The translations under genes were made by a program, and so were the position numbers. From the NCBI GenBank assembly GCA_020622165.1, contig JACNMN010000004.1, positions 62,001 through 126,000 on the forward strand: a stretch of 64,000 nt of DNA. The letters run 5' to 3'. The stretch's first letter is position 1. Every line of letters starts with the position of its first letter. Origin of the DNA: Boseongicola sp. H5 (GTDB lineage: Bacteria; Pseudomonadota; Alphaproteobacteria; Rhodobacterales; Rhodobacteraceae). Below the pieces are notes generated by a model. The model saw only the letters and a program-made list of their open reading frames with translations. It had not been told where the DNA came from and made no database searches. Below are positions 17,152 to 24,976 of this stretch, piece after piece.

Positions 17152-17769
17152 TCAACGCCGGGCGTAGCGCGCCATGAAGGTCTTGACGGCCTCGCCGGCG
17201 ACCTTGTCGATCTGCTCGGGCGTCGGCACCGGAGCGACGCCCATCAGGCGTTGAAGCATCAGATCGGTTCGGCAAAGCTGCATGAAGGTATCCGCGGCCT
17301 GGGCGGCATCTTCGATATCCAGCACTTCGCGCGCCTTGGGGCTTTCCATGAAGGCCGCCATCTGCGCCATGGCCGTACAGGGGCCGGTTTCGTAGAACGC
17401 CCGGCCCAGTTCGGGAAATCTCTGCGCTTCGCCCACGCAGACACGGAAGATCGACAAACCGGCATCCGACAGAAAGAACTCCAGCATCGAGGACGCGATA
17501 TGATGAAGCGCATCCGGCACCGAACGCTGCTGGATCTCGATATCCATCGAGGCCTTCTTCTGGAAGTCGCATTCCATCTGCAGGACAGCCAGGAAAAGCT
17601 GCTGCTTGTCAGGGAAGTAGCTGTAGAGAGTTGCCTTGGATACTCCGGCGTCGCGTGCGATCACATCGACGCTGGCTCCTTCGAAGCCTTCACGCATGAA
17701 GACTTCGCGCGCACCGCTGATGACCTGATCGTATTTGCGACCCTTCTTGATCTGGGGTTCTGCGTTCAT
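17152..17769 (-). CDS. TetR/AcrR family transcriptional regulator
   Basis: A 205-residue repressor with an N-terminal helix-turn-helix (ASVDVIARDAGVSKATLYSYFPDK, residues ~32-54) and a C-terminal ligand/dimer domain containing a LFLAVLQMECDFQKK helix. The start MNAEPQ is chosen; an ATG five codons upstream is possible. Its own promoter carries an ACT-N-AAC-like operator (17800-17814), and a better copy lies about 245 bp upstream (18046-18060), so it probably autoregulates and controls a small transcript between the two sites. The ligand is unknown. Confidence 0.9.
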   Translation of the reverse strand: MNAEPQIKKGRKYDQVISGAREVFMREGFEGASVDVIARDAGVSKATLYSYFPDKQQLFLAVLQMECDFQKKASMDIEIQQRSVPDALHHIASSMLEFFLSDAGLSIFRVCVGEAQRFPELGRAFYETGPCTAMAQMAAFMESPKAREVLDIEDAAQAADTFMQLCRTDLMLQRLMGVAPVPTPEQIDKVAGEAVKTFMARYARR

Positions 17770-17792
17770 GTTTGCTCCGTCCACCGGGGGGA

Positions 17793-17822
17793 AGTGTAGA
17801 CTGTTCTGTTTAGTTCAATCAA
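17793..17822 (-). promoter_or_regulatory. Predicted tetR promoter with embedded operator copy 1
   Basis: Minus-strand TTGATT (17822-17817), an 18-bp spacer and TACACT (17798-17793). The spacer contains ACTAAACAGAACAGT (17814-17800), which matches the upstream operator at 13 of 15 positions. This arrangement fits autorepression by the TetR protein. Confidence 0.65.
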
Positions 17823-17846
17823 GGGGGCCATCGCCGTGATCACCTT

Positions 17847-17887
17847 AAAACGAAGGGCGGAGGCGCCGAACCGGCACCCCCGCCCTT
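17847..17887 (-). terminator. Hairpin with T-tract ending the small minus-strand transcript
   Basis: The outer stem AAGGGCGG/CCGCCCTT encloses further paired segments (GCCG/CGGC), giving a compact 35-nt hairpin at 17853-17887. On the minus strand it is followed by CGTTTTAA. It lies just before the tetR promoter and would separate the small transcript from tetR. Confidence 0.6.
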
Positions 17888-17905
17888 GACCGACAGGGAG
17901 ATTGG

Positions 17906-17962
17906 TCAGTCAAAGTCCCCCGGCTTTTTCGGGCCGGGCGGGGTTTTCGACATATGGGACAT
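17906..17962 (-). CDS. Possible 18-residue peptide (MSHMSKTPPGPKKPGDFD)
   Basis: A short frame inside the candidate small transcript, preceded by AGAGAGGG 11 nt before the ATG. The composition (K/P-rich, ending GDFD) is peptide-like and free of rare codons, but part of it coincides with the hairpin at 17917-17943. Such a length can arise by chance, so this is only a candidate. A second in-frame ATG three codons in would improve the ribosome-site spacing little. Confidence 0.25.
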   Translation of the reverse strand: MSHMSKTPPGPKKPGDFD

Positions 17963-18043
17963 TCGTCAAAAACCCTCTCTGAACGGCGGAACAGAGCCTG
18001 TCGACTGTCTGGGGGATGATGGCCCGCTCCACCGATGCCTCTA

Positions 18044-18072
18044 AAACTAAACAGTTCAGTCTGTAGTTTCAA
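18044..18072 (-). promoter_or_regulatory. Strong predicted promoter with TetR operator copy 2
   Basis: Minus-strand TTGAAA (18072-18067), exactly 17 bp, then TAGTTT (18049-18044). The 15-mer ACTAAACAGTTCAGT at 18046-18060 is a perfect ACT-N-AAC-N-GTT-N-AGT palindrome overlapping the -10 and spacer. The same site is 92 bp upstream of the AEC transporter gene on the other strand and could affect it too. Confidence 0.65.
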
Positions 18073-18151
18073 GAGATCGCGTCGACCTTCGGAAGCGCCG
18101 TTGCGGCAGGCCATGCTGGACAGGTCCGCGGCAATCGACTAGCCCGCTGAT

Positions 18152-19099
18152 ATGGTCGAGATTTTTCTGAAGACCCTGCCATTCTTCGCGTTGATCGGAT
18201 TGGGGTTCCAGGCCGGGCGCAGCGGGTTTTTCACCGCCGAAGCGACCGCCTATCTCACCAAATTCGTCTTCTACTTCGCCCTGTCGGCGATGCTGTTCCG
18301 CTTTGCGGCGAATCTGTCCCTCGCCGAGATCTTCAACTGGTGGTTCGTTGCGGCCTATCTCTGGGGCTGTTTCACCGTCTACCTGATTGCGACGGCGGTT
18401 GCGCTGTTCCGCCGCCGTGGCATCGAAGAGGCCGCCGTCGAGGCGCAATGCGCGGTCATCGGCAACACGGGCTTTCTGGGTGTGCCGATGCTGGTGGTGC
18501 TGCTGGGCCCGGCGGCGGCGGGCCCGGTTCTGATGGTCCTCGCGCTGGACCTTGTGGTTTTCTCCAGTCTGATCGTCATCCTCATCACCGGTAGCCGCGA
18601 TGGCCGGATGTCGCTCGGTGTCCTGAAAACGGTCGGCCTGGGGCTTGTGAAAAACCCCATGATCGTGTCGATCACGCTTGGTCTTCTGTGGTCGTCGACC
18701 GGTTGGGCGGTGCCCGGCCCGGTCAACGAGTTTCTGGCGATACTGGGCGCGGCGGCCACGCCCGGGGCGCTCTTTGCCATCGGCGCATCGCTGGCCGGCA
18801 AATCCGCCGAGCGGATGACCGTCGCGGGCTGGCTGACCTTCTGCAAGCTTGTCCTGCATCCGGCGGCCGTGGCCTTGGCGGCACTGGTTCTGTTCCCGGT
18901 GCCGGTCTTTGACGCCGCGGTGATGATTGCCGCGGCATCGCTGCCCGTGGCAGGCAATGTCTACATTCTGGCACAGCATTACGGGGTCGCACCGCATCGC
19001 GTCTCGGCGTCGATCCTGATATCCACCGCGATCAGCATCGTCACGGTTTCGGTCGTGATCGCCTGGGTCGCGGGGCTGGCCGGTATCGCGCCCGGATGA
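18152..19099 (+). CDS. AEC (auxin efflux carrier) family transporter
   Basis: A 315-residue inner-membrane protein with about ten hydrophobic segments in two halves. The family hallmark motifs are visible, including AVIGNTGFLGVPML near residue 110, LVKNPMIVSITLGLL near 165 and ATPGALFAIGASL near 205. Bacterial members move small carboxylates such as malate or malonate; the substrate here is unknown. The ATG start follows the TetR operator region, so regulation by the neighbouring TetR protein is possible but the better promoter there points the other way. Confidence 0.88.
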   Translation: MVEIFLKTLPFFALIGLGFQAGRSGFFTAEATAYLTKFVFYFALSAMLFRFAANLSLAEIFNWWFVAAYLWGCFTVYLIATAVALFRRRGIEEAAVEAQCAVIGNTGFLGVPMLVVLLGPAAAGPVLMVLALDLVVFSSLIVILITGSRDGRMSLGVLKTVGLGLVKNPMIVSITLGLLWSSTGWAVPGPVNEFLAILGAAATPGALFAIGASLAGKSAERMTVAGWLTFCKLVLHPAAVALAALVLFPVPVFDAAVMIAAASLPVAGNVYILAQHYGVAPHRVSASILISTAISIVTVSVVIAWVAGLAGIAPG

Positions 19100-19169
19100 G
19101 CGCCGGGCTGGACGCGTTGCCCGGGCCGCGTTACGCCTAGGCCCGGGCCATAGCAGGGGGAGCATCGCC

Positions 19170-20009
19170 ATGGATACCGTCTCGGAAAACCGGTGTTTCG
19201 GGGGAACACAGGGCGTCTACACCCATGCGTCGAAAGCGACGGGCACCGAAATGACCTTCGGCCTGTTCCAGCCGGTGGAAGCCAAGGATGGCCCGGTGCC
19301 CGTGCTTTGGTATCTGTCCGGTCTGACCTGCACCCATGAAAACGCCATGGTGAAGGCGGGCGCGCAGGCCTGGGCGGCAGATCACGGCATAGCCCTGGTT
19401 TTTCCCGACACCTCTCCCCGCGGCACGGGCGTGGCGGATGATGACGCCTTTGATATCGGTCAGGGTGCCGGGTTTTACGTGAATGCCACGCAAGACCCCT
19501 GGGCCGAGCATTTCCAGATGTGGGATTACATCACCGACGAATTGCCCCGCGCGCTCTTCAAACGCTTCGCGCTGGATGAGGCGCGCCAAGGCATCACCGG
19601 CCATTCCATGGGCGGGCATGGGGCGTTGACCATCGCGATGAGCTTCCCAGACCGTTTTGCCTCCGTCTCGGCATTCGCGCCGATCTGCAATCCGATGGAA
19701 AGCGACTGGGGCCAAAAACAGTTTGCCGCGTATCTGGGCGAAAACACCGCGCTCTGGGAGCCGCATGACGCGACATTCCTGATGCGGGAGCAGGGGTTTC
19801 CGGGGCCGGTCCTGATTGACACCGGCACGGCGGATCAGTTCGGCGACCTTCTGAAGACCGAGGCGCTTGCCGCTGCCATCGCCACCCGCCGCCAGCCCGC
19901 GACGCTGCGCATGCAGCCGGGCTATGACCACAGTTACTTCTTCGTTTCCAGCTTCATGGAGGATCATGTCGCGTTCCATGCCGATGCCATGTACGGGGTT
20001 GCCGCATGA
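19170..20009 (+). CDS. fghA: S-formylglutathione hydrolase
   Basis: Hydrolyses S-formylglutathione to formate and glutathione, the second step of glutathione-dependent formaldehyde oxidation. The esterase D fold has the LSGLTCTHEN oxyanion-site motif, nucleophile elbow GHSMGGHGA near residue 148 and catalytic histidine in GYDHSYFF near residue 252. At 279 residues it has family length. The stop overlaps the next gene (ATGA). Its substrate is made by the class III dehydrogenase encoded at 13312. Confidence 0.95.
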   Translation: MDTVSENRCFGGTQGVYTHASKATGTEMTFGLFQPVEAKDGPVPVLWYLSGLTCTHENAMVKAGAQAWAADHGIALVFPDTSPRGTGVADDDAFDIGQGAGFYVNATQDPWAEHFQMWDYITDELPRALFKRFALDEARQGITGHSMGGHGALTIAMSFPDRFASVSAFAPICNPMESDWGQKQFAAYLGENTALWEPHDATFLMREQGFPGPVLIDTGTADQFGDLLKTEALAAAIATRRQPATLRMQPGYDHSYFFVSSFMEDHVAFHADAMYGVAA

Positions 20010-20629
20010 CCATTGACGCGGTGATTTTTGACATCGGCAACGTGCTGATCGAATGGCAACCCGAACGCTTCTATGACCGCGAGATCGGAGAGGCGCGCCG
20101 CCGCGCCCTGTTCGATGCGGTGGACCTGCACGCGATGAACGAGCGCGTCGATCTTGGCCACGGGTTTCAGGATGTCATCTACGAGACCGCGGCCCGGTAC
20201 CCGGACTTCGCGACGGAGATCCGCATGTGGCATGACCGCTGGATCGAGCTTGCGCAACCCGTGATCCCCCATTCGGTCAAGCTGCTCAGGGCGCTCCGCG
20301 CCAGGGGCGTGCCGGTGTTCGCCCTGACGAATTTCGGTATTGAAAGCTATGCCTATGCGCAGACGCAGTTCGATTTCCTCAACGAGTTCGATCAGGAATA
20401 TGTGTCGGGCCGGATGCGGGTGACCAAGCCCGATCCGCGGATCTATGAGCTGGTGGAGGAGCAATCGGGTGTCGCACCCCAAAACCTGCTTTTCGCCGAT
20501 GACCGGGCCGCCAATATCTCGGCCGCCAGGGTCCGCGGCTGGAAGGCGCATCTGTTCGAGGGGCCGGCAGGCTGGGCCGATGCGCTGGTGATGCATGATC
20601 TTCTGAGCCCGGAAGAGGCCGCCGCATGA
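20006..20629 (+). CDS. HAD superfamily hydrolase, YihX-like
   Basis: A 207-residue haloacid-dehalogenase-fold protein. Motif I is FDIGNVLIEW with the nucleophile Asp near residue 8 and Gly at the +2 position, as in the YihX/epoxide-hydrolase-N subgroup. Motif II is ALTNFG, motif III the Lys in TKPDP and motif IV LLFADDRAAN. Probably a small-molecule phosphatase; substrate unknown. Overlaps both neighbours by 4 bp in fghA-HAD-cyclodeaminase-hydrolase. Confidence 0.87.
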   Translation: MTIDAVIFDIGNVLIEWQPERFYDREIGEARRRALFDAVDLHAMNERVDLGHGFQDVIYETAARYPDFATEIRMWHDRWIELAQPVIPHSVKLLRALRARGVPVFALTNFGIESYAYAQTQFDFLNEFDQEYVSGRMRVTKPDPRIYELVEEQSGVAPQNLLFADDRAANISAARVRGWKAHLFEGPAGWADALVMHDLLSPEEAAA

Positions 20630-21543
20630 GCCCGGAGTTCATCAGCGGTGCGGCCGAAAACGTCCTCACATGGCGCGGCCTCGGCGATGCGATCGAGGCG
20701 GGGCACCGCCTGCCGAAGGCCGAGATCACCGATAGTTTCCTGTATCGCGGCGAGGACACGATGCTGTCCCGCGCGGCCTGGATCGACGGGCTGGGCCTGC
20801 TTGTGAAGACCGCCACGATTTTCCCGGGCAACCCGGCGCAGGACCGGGCCACCGTCGGGGGCAGCGTGTCGCTTTTCAACGACGGCCATGGCGGGCTGGA
20901 TGCGATCCTCGATTTTCATCTCGTGACCAAGTGGAAGACAGCGGGCGACAGCGCCTTTGCGGCCAGCAAGCTCGCCCGGCCGGAGAGCCGCAGGATCCTG
21001 ATCGTGGGCGCGGGAACCGTGGGACGAAGCCTCTGGGCCGCGTATCGGGCCTATTTCCCGGATGCACAGTTCGCCGTCTGGAACCGCAGCCCGGACGGGG
21101 CCGCGCGATTTGCCGAAGACTGTCCGGGAACGACACCCATGGAGGATTTGTCCGAAGCGGTCGGACAGGCCGATATCGTGACCTCCGCCACCATGGCGAC
21201 CGATCCTCTGATCATGGGCGACTGGCTTCGGCCCGGTCAGCATATCGACCTGATCGGCGCCTATCGCCCGGATATGCGCGAAGCCGATGACACGGCGCTG
21301 AACCGCGCCCGCATCTTTGTCGACAGTCGCGAAACCACCATTGCCCATATCGGCGAATTGAAGGACCCGATCGCCCGTGGCGTGATCGGGCCGGACGATG
21401 TGATTGCGGACTATTACGATCTTGCCGCCGGCACATTCGCCCGCCAGAGCGATGACGAGATCACGCTGTTCAAGAATGGCGGCGGCGCGCATCTGGACCT
21501 GATGACCAGCGCCTATATCCTCAGGCAGGCCGGAAGCGGATGA
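20626..21543 (+). CDS. Ornithine cyclodeaminase / mu-crystallin family protein
   Basis: A 305-residue NAD(P)-dependent protein of the OCD/mu-crystallin family. The Rossmann motif ILIVGAGTVGRSL is near residue 125, and the family segments KTATIFPGNP (near 64) and DIVTSATMATDPLI (near 183) are present. Members include ornithine cyclodeaminase, alanine dehydrogenase and ketimine reductases, so the reaction is not decided. Coupled by 4-bp overlaps to the HAD gene before and the hydrolase after. Confidence 0.86.
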   Translation: MSPEFISGAAENVLTWRGLGDAIEAGHRLPKAEITDSFLYRGEDTMLSRAAWIDGLGLLVKTATIFPGNPAQDRATVGGSVSLFNDGHGGLDAILDFHLVTKWKTAGDSAFAASKLARPESRRILIVGAGTVGRSLWAAYRAYFPDAQFAVWNRSPDGAARFAEDCPGTTPMEDLSEAVGQADIVTSATMATDPLIMGDWLRPGQHIDLIGAYRPDMREADDTALNRARIFVDSRETTIAHIGELKDPIARGVIGPDDVIADYYDLAAGTFARQSDDEITLFKNGGGAHLDLMTSAYILRQAGSG

Positions 21544-22451
21544 TCTGGCTGCTTGCGCTACTGGTGCTCGGCCTCGTGGGAGGCTGGCTTGCGGCGCGAC
21601 TGACCCAGACCGATCTGGCCACGGCCCGCACGCGCATGGATGGCCAGCTGATAAAGCTTTCCGACGGCAAGACCCATTTCGCATGGCACGGGCCCGAAGA
21701 CGGGCGGGTGATGGTCTGTATCCACGGCCTGTCCACGCCGTCCTATGTCTGGAATGCGCTGCTCCCGCATCTGACGGCGCAGGGCTATCGGGTCCTGACC
21801 TATGATCTGTATGGCCGTGGCCTCTCCGACCGTGTGCCCGGCCCGCAAACACGCGAGTTCTTCACGCGGCAGTTGCGCGATCTTCTCGCGTCTCAGGAGA
21901 TTGACGGGCCCGTGACTCTGTGCGGCTATTCCATGGGCGGAACCATCGCCACGGCCCGCGTGGTGGAAGCGCCCGATCAGGTCAGCCAGCTGATACTGGT
22001 TGCGGCGGCAGGACTGTGGACGGAGCTGGGATGGTTTGCCGACCTCACCGCGCGCCTTCCGCTGTTTGGTGACTGGCTGCACGGGGTTGCCGGGCCGGTC
22101 CTGATGAACTGGGAGTTGGCGCGCACATCCCGCACCGGTGACCTTGCCGCGCAGATGGCAACCCGCATGCAAGAGGATGTGCGGGTCGAGGGCACCATGG
22201 CTGCCATCCTTTCCGCCACGCGCAACGTCCTGTCCGAGGATATGGCGGAAGATCATCGGCTTGTCGCGCAATCGGGTGTTCCCGTGCTGGCCATCTGGGG
22301 CAGCGACGATGAGGTGATCCCGATCTGGTCGCTTGGGGAGCTGTCGCGCCTGAACCCCGCGGCCCGGCAGGTTCGGATCGACGGGGCCGATCACCGTCTG
22401 GTCTATACCCATGCGGCCCGGATTGCCGAGGCGGTTGAACAGAGCCTTTAG
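21540..22451 (+). CDS. Membrane-anchored alpha/beta hydrolase
   Basis: A 303-residue hydrolase with an N-terminal hydrophobic segment (MIWLLALLVLGLVGGWLAARL), which probably anchors it in the inner membrane. It has VMVCIHGLSTPSYVW, nucleophile elbow GYSMGGT near residue 128, a late Asp in IWGSDDEVIP and His in GADHRL. Substrate unknown. Last gene of the operon begun by fghA. Its stop codon overlaps that of the convergent MFS gene. Confidence 0.86.
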   Translation: MIWLLALLVLGLVGGWLAARLTQTDLATARTRMDGQLIKLSDGKTHFAWHGPEDGRVMVCIHGLSTPSYVWNALLPHLTAQGYRVLTYDLYGRGLSDRVPGPQTREFFTRQLRDLLASQEIDGPVTLCGYSMGGTIATARVVEAPDQVSQLILVAAAGLWTELGWFADLTARLPLFGDWLHGVAGPVLMNWELARTSRTGDLAAQMATRMQEDVRVEGTMAAILSATRNVLSEDMAEDHRLVAQSGVPVLAIWGSDDEVIPIWSLGELSRLNPAARQVRIDGADHRLVYTHAARIAEAVEQSL

Positions 22452-23734
22452 GCCGCAGCGGCTGCGGGCGCGCGGTTTCGCAGCGGTATCTCTTTCACAG
22501 GGAGATGCACCACCGCCGACAATGCGCCCACGGCGACACCGACCCACCAGACGGCGGTGTAATCGCCATAGATGTCGTAAAGCCAGCCCCCCAGCCAGAC
22601 ACCCAGAAAACTGCCCAATTGGTGGCTGAAGAACACGATCCCGTAGAGCGTGCCCATGTAGCGCATCCCATAGATGTACCCGACCAGACCCGAGGTCAGC
22701 GGCACCGTCGCCAGCCACAGAGACCCCATGACGACCGAAAAGACGATGACGCTGATCGGTGTGATCGGAAGCAGGATGAATATCCCGGCGGCGAGTGTGC
22801 GGCCCACGTAGATCCCCGCCAGAAGGTATTTTTTCGGAAAGCGGTTTCCCAGATATCCGGCGCAGATCGTGCCTGCGATATTCGCCACGCCGATCAGGGA
22901 GATTGCCACGGCGCCAAGCGCGGAGGTGCTTGTGATGCCGATATCGTGGAGCATGGAGCCGGGGGCGATCGGCCCGCACAACTCCGTCACGAAGGCCGGA
23001 AAATGCGCGGTCACGAAGCCCAGTTGATAGCCGCAGGAGAAGAACCCGACGAAGATCAGCGTGAAAGACGGATCGCGGAAGGCTTTGCCAAGGATCTCGC
23101 CCATGCTCTCCTCCAGCTCCGCTTTCCCGCCCGGCTTGGGAGCGCGGAGCAAGGGCAGGGCGAGCAGGGAAGCAAGGATCATGCCGGCGAAGACCAGAAA
23201 GACACCCTGCCAGGGGATGACGCTCATCAATCCCTCCGCCAGCGGAGGCCCGACGACCTGACCTGCCGATCCCGCAGCGGTGACGATCCCGAGCGCGACG
23301 GAGCGGTTCTTGTCCGACGCCGACCGACCGACGAGGGCAAGGATCACCCCGAAGCCGGTGCCCGCAATGCCAAAGCCCACAAGGATCTCCAGAAGCTGAT
23401 GTTGCCCGGGCGTGATCGCATGGGCCGAAAACACGAGGCCGGTGGCGTAAAGCAGCGCCCCGAGGACAATCGCCCTGCGATCACCGAAGCGTTCGGCAAT
23501 CGCGCCGAAGAGCGGCTGTCCGATGCCCCATGCGAGGTTCTGAATTGCGATGGCCAGCGAAAACTCAGCGCGCAGCCAGCCGAACTCCTCCGCGATGGGG
23601 ATCTGGAAAACGCCAAAGCTCGCCCGGATCGCGAAGCAGATCATGATGATGATGCAGCCGCCGATCAGAACCGGTGTGAAAAGGGGCGCGCGACTGTCCA
23701 AGGTGACCGCTCCGGGCAAAGGTGGGGAAAGCAT
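22448..23734 (-). CDS. MFS transporter, oxalate/formate-antiporter-like
   Basis: A 428-residue carrier with twelve predicted membrane helices. The first half has the FAIRASFGVFQIPIAEEFGW N-terminus and GIGQPLFGAIAERFGDRR loop typical of monocarboxylate/oxalate-formate-like MFS proteins (MCT/OFA group). A charged central loop is present around residue 205 (GGKAELEESMGE). Organic anion transport is likely, with substrate unknown. It converges on the hydrolase gene with overlapping stops. Confidence 0.86.
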   Translation of the reverse strand: MLSPPLPGAVTLDSRAPLFTPVLIGGCIIIMICFAIRASFGVFQIPIAEEFGWLRAEFSLAIAIQNLAWGIGQPLFGAIAERFGDRRAIVLGALLYATGLVFSAHAITPGQHQLLEILVGFGIAGTGFGVILALVGRSASDKNRSVALGIVTAAGSAGQVVGPPLAEGLMSVIPWQGVFLVFAGMILASLLALPLLRAPKPGGKAELEESMGEILGKAFRDPSFTLIFVGFFSCGYQLGFVTAHFPAFVTELCGPIAPGSMLHDIGITSTSALGAVAISLIGVANIAGTICAGYLGNRFPKKYLLAGIYVGRTLAAGIFILLPITPISVIVFSVVMGSLWLATVPLTSGLVGYIYGMRYMGTLYGIVFFSHQLGSFLGVWLGGWLYDIYGDYTAVWWVGVAVGALSAVVHLPVKEIPLRNRAPAAAAA

Positions 23735-23857
23735 CGCGCCTTGCCGGATTCAGGTCAAATCAGTTGTCCTTATGGGTCGGGTCAGAATTTTTGACGAAAC
23801 GCCCATCGCCTTGTTTTTGCTGGCACTCCCGCGTGGCTTCGGGCTAGGCATAGGATC

Positions 23858-24931
23858 ATGGGGCAGCATCTTACGGCCATCTACGACACACGCGTCAGCG
23901 AAGGGCTGCTTCGCCCGGATCCCGAACAGCGGGCCGTGCTCGTGCGGTTGGAGCGGCTGCGCGAACGTCTTGAGGCCCCGCGCAAGGCCTCCCTGTTCTC
24001 CCGGTTCCGCAAACCCGCCGAAGACGGACCTTCGGGCCTTTATCTCTGGGGCGGCGTCGGGCGTGGTAAATCCATGCTGATGGATCTCTTTTTCGCCCAT
24101 GTGGGTATCGCCGAAAAACGTCGGGTGCATTTTCATGCCTTCATGCAGGAGATACAGAATGCGCTGCACGAGGCCCGCAAGACCGGGGTGGACGATGCCA
24201 TAAAACCGGTGGCCAGCGCGATTTCGAAGGACCTGCGCCTGCTGTGTTTCGACGAGATGCAGATCACCGACATCGCCGATGCAATGATTGTCGGCCGGCT
24301 GTTCGAGAAGCTTTTCGAAGCGGGCGTGATGGTGGTGACGACTTCGAACCGGCACCCGTCCGATCTCTACAAGGACGGTCTCAACCGGAAACTGTTCCTG
24401 CCCTTCATTGCCCTGCTGGAAGAAAAGCTGGAAGTCGATGAACTGGCCGCGATGACGGATTACCGGCAGGACCGGCTGGCCGGGGAGCAGATCTACTTCA
24501 CCCCCGCCAACGCCGCCGCCCGCCGTGCGATCGACACGCTGTGGCAGGATCTGACCCATGGAAAGCACGAAGATCTGGTTCTTGAGGTCAAGGGGCGGGA
24601 GGTGCATCTGCCGATGTACTGGGCGGGGATGGCGCGGGCGGGATTCTGGGACCTGTGCGGCAAGCCATTGGGTCCGGCGGATTATCTGGCCCTGGTGGGT
24701 GCGATCAAACTGCTGGTGCTGGAGAATGTACCGCAACTCGACAGCTCCAAGTTCAACGAGGCGAAGCGGTTCGTCACGCTTGTCGATGCGCTCTACGAAG
24801 GCCATGTCCGGGTGATCATCTCGGCCGATGCGGAGCCGGAGAAGCTCTATCTGGAGGGATCCGGCAGTTTCGAGTTTGAACGCACGGCCAGCCGGTTGCG
24901 CGAGATGCAGGGCGCGGATTGGGGAACTTAG
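23858..24931 (+). CDS. zapE: AFG1-like ATPase / cell division protein ZapE
   Basis: P-loop ATPase of the AFG1/ZapE family; in E. coli ZapE acts at the division site under stress and low oxygen. Walker A is GGVGRGKSM near residue 65, Walker B LLCFDEMQITD near residue 130, with TTSNRHPSDLYKDGLNR as the conserved sensor segment. At 357 residues it is normal. The ATG start lies 123 bp after the divergent MFS gene start. Confidence 0.92.
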   Translation: MGQHLTAIYDTRVSEGLLRPDPEQRAVLVRLERLRERLEAPRKASLFSRFRKPAEDGPSGLYLWGGVGRGKSMLMDLFFAHVGIAEKRRVHFHAFMQEIQNALHEARKTGVDDAIKPVASAISKDLRLLCFDEMQITDIADAMIVGRLFEKLFEAGVMVVTTSNRHPSDLYKDGLNRKLFLPFIALLEEKLEVDELAAMTDYRQDRLAGEQIYFTPANAAARRAIDTLWQDLTHGKHEDLVLEVKGREVHLPMYWAGMARAGFWDLCGKPLGPADYLALVGAIKLLVLENVPQLDSSKFNEAKRFVTLVDALYEGHVRVIISADAEPEKLYLEGSGSFEFERTASRLREMQGADWGT

Positions 24932-24976
24932 AAGCGTCGGTTTCCGCCTGCATCTGCCGGCGGGCTGCGCGGCGCG

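Larger units (their letters stand above)
17846..18037 (-). ncRNA. Candidate small RNA or small mRNA between two TetR operators
   Basis: A strong minus-strand promoter (18072-18044) would start a transcript near 18037. It runs through three stacked hairpins, about 17943-17917, 17913-17886 and 17887-17853. The last has a long interrupted stem beginning and ending AAGGGCGG/CCGCCCTT and is followed on the minus strand by CGTTTTAAGG, a usable terminator. The expected size is about 190 nt. An 18-codon frame lies inside it. Nothing else codes in this 380-bp gap. Existence of the RNA is inferred. Confidence 0.5.

Noticed and set aside
17845-18114. 89-codon minus-strand frame in the tetR-AEC gap
   Set aside because: It crosses the predicted promoter and operator, has low-complexity Arg/Ser composition and a weak start; the RNA reading is better supported.
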